From Sinomicrobium weinanense (GTDB taxonomy: Bacteria; Bacteroidota; Bacteroidia; Flavobacteriales; Flavobacteriaceae): a DNA stretch of 64,000 nucleotides. Positions within the stretch are counted from its first letter, which is position 1. Each line of letters begins with the position of its first letter. Shown here piece after piece: positions 63,885-64,000 of the stretch. The stretch spans positions 248,001 to 312,000 of the forward strand of contig NZ_JAHKRR010000003.1 of NCBI RefSeq assembly GCF_018863395.1, written 5' to 3'. Made by a program: the position numbers and the translations under genes. The notes under the pieces are model-generated. The model was not told where the DNA came from, made no database searches, and saw nothing but the letters and a program-made list of their open reading frames with translations.

Positions 63885-63907
63885 GGATTTTGTTTTTTGG
63901 GATTTTG

Positions 63908-64000
63908 TTATTCATACACCCGGATGATCTCTCCGGTGTTGTCCTTTTCTATGGTCTCTACATAGGCGTCGACGATCCTGCCCATGCCTACGGGTTTTAA
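63908..64000 (-). CDS. C-terminal end of an unidentified protein (5' end outside window)
   Basis: The minus-strand frame is open from the right edge to the stop TAA at 63910-63908. The 30 visible residues include PVGMGRIVDAYVETIEKD and end in TGEIIRVYE. They fit the C-terminus of a short-chain dehydrogenase, but the piece is too short to be sure. The stop is 23 bp upstream of the ABM start, so the three genes could form one operon. Confidence 0.5.
   Translation of the reverse strand, partial: LKPVGMGRIVDAYVETIEKDNTGEIIRVYE

Noticed and set aside
1-64000. tRNA, rRNA, tmRNA or CRISPR loci
   Set aside because: I looked through the intergenic regions for cloverleaf arms, rRNA cores and regularly spaced repeats and saw none.

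Overview
The window is about 45% GC and comes from a chromosome of a member of the Bacteroidota, most likely Flavobacteriaceae. I infer this from the SusC/SusD pair, the other TonB-dependent receptors, lipoproteins with a Cys-Ser-Ser-Asp-Asp start, the Bacteroidota-type alternative complex III followed by an aa3-type oxidase, LytS-type and TPR/AraC regulators, and repeated -7 promoter boxes of the form TAnnTTTG. I cannot name a genus from sequence alone. I saw no rRNA, tRNA, CRISPR array, prophage or intact insertion sequence. Most of the window is core or lightly accessory chromosome.

Layout. 1-2.4 kb: the C-terminal part of a DUF2723 membrane protein, mscL and asd. 2.5-6.1 kb: a small CxxC membrane protein, a TonB-dependent receptor and a lipoprotein, probably an outer-membrane metal (perhaps zinc) uptake cluster. 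6.8-10.3 kb: two tandem TPR-TM-AraC one-component regulators. 10.6-14.4 kb: prolyl oligopeptidase, a thioredoxin-fold protein without the active-site cysteines, and a membrane metallophosphoesterase. 14.5-23.6 kb: a small glycan-use region with SusD, SusC, a divergent LytS-type kinase, CutC and a GH20 hexosaminidase, broken up by repeat-rich intergenic DNA. 23.7-30.7 kb: NADP-malic enzyme, then GH15 and a divergent OtsA-OtsB fusion for trehalose turnover. 30.7-32.6 kb: a MntA/HepT pair and a LacI regulator. 32.7-38.3 kb: queG, a P450 and an Oar-like receptor. 38.4-42.4 kb: ruvB with a ParE-type toxin-antitoxin pair directly upstream, and an acyl-CoA oxidase. 42.5-54.2 kb: an eight-gene respiratory operon, actA-B-C-D-E-F-coxB-coxA. 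54.4-57.1 kb: a SPOR protein, then an overlapping DinB / NRDE (TANGO2-like) / ATP-grasp operon of unknown function. 57.3-62.0 kb: the rimP-nusA-infB operon. 62.3-64 kb: a secreted acetolactate decarboxylase, a tandem-ABM protein and a truncated gene at the edge.

How it works together. The act-cox block passes electrons from menaquinol through alternative complex III to a CuA oxidase. The otsAB/GH15 pair makes and probably breaks trehalose. The SusCD/GH20 region probably imports and trims a GlcNAc-containing glycan. The most interesting signals are regulatory or in poorly described gene sets: an intrinsic-terminator hairpin inside the short leader of rimP-nusA-infB, just before the start codon; a second perfect terminator-like hairpin 3 nt before the DinB-NRDE-ATP-grasp operon; a 187-bp MITE-like element; and several long intergenic inverted repeats. 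I found no single clearly new large system. The best candidates for undescribed biology are the DinB-NRDE-ATP-grasp operon, the secreted acetolactate decarboxylase/ABM cluster and the three-gene metal-uptake cluster.
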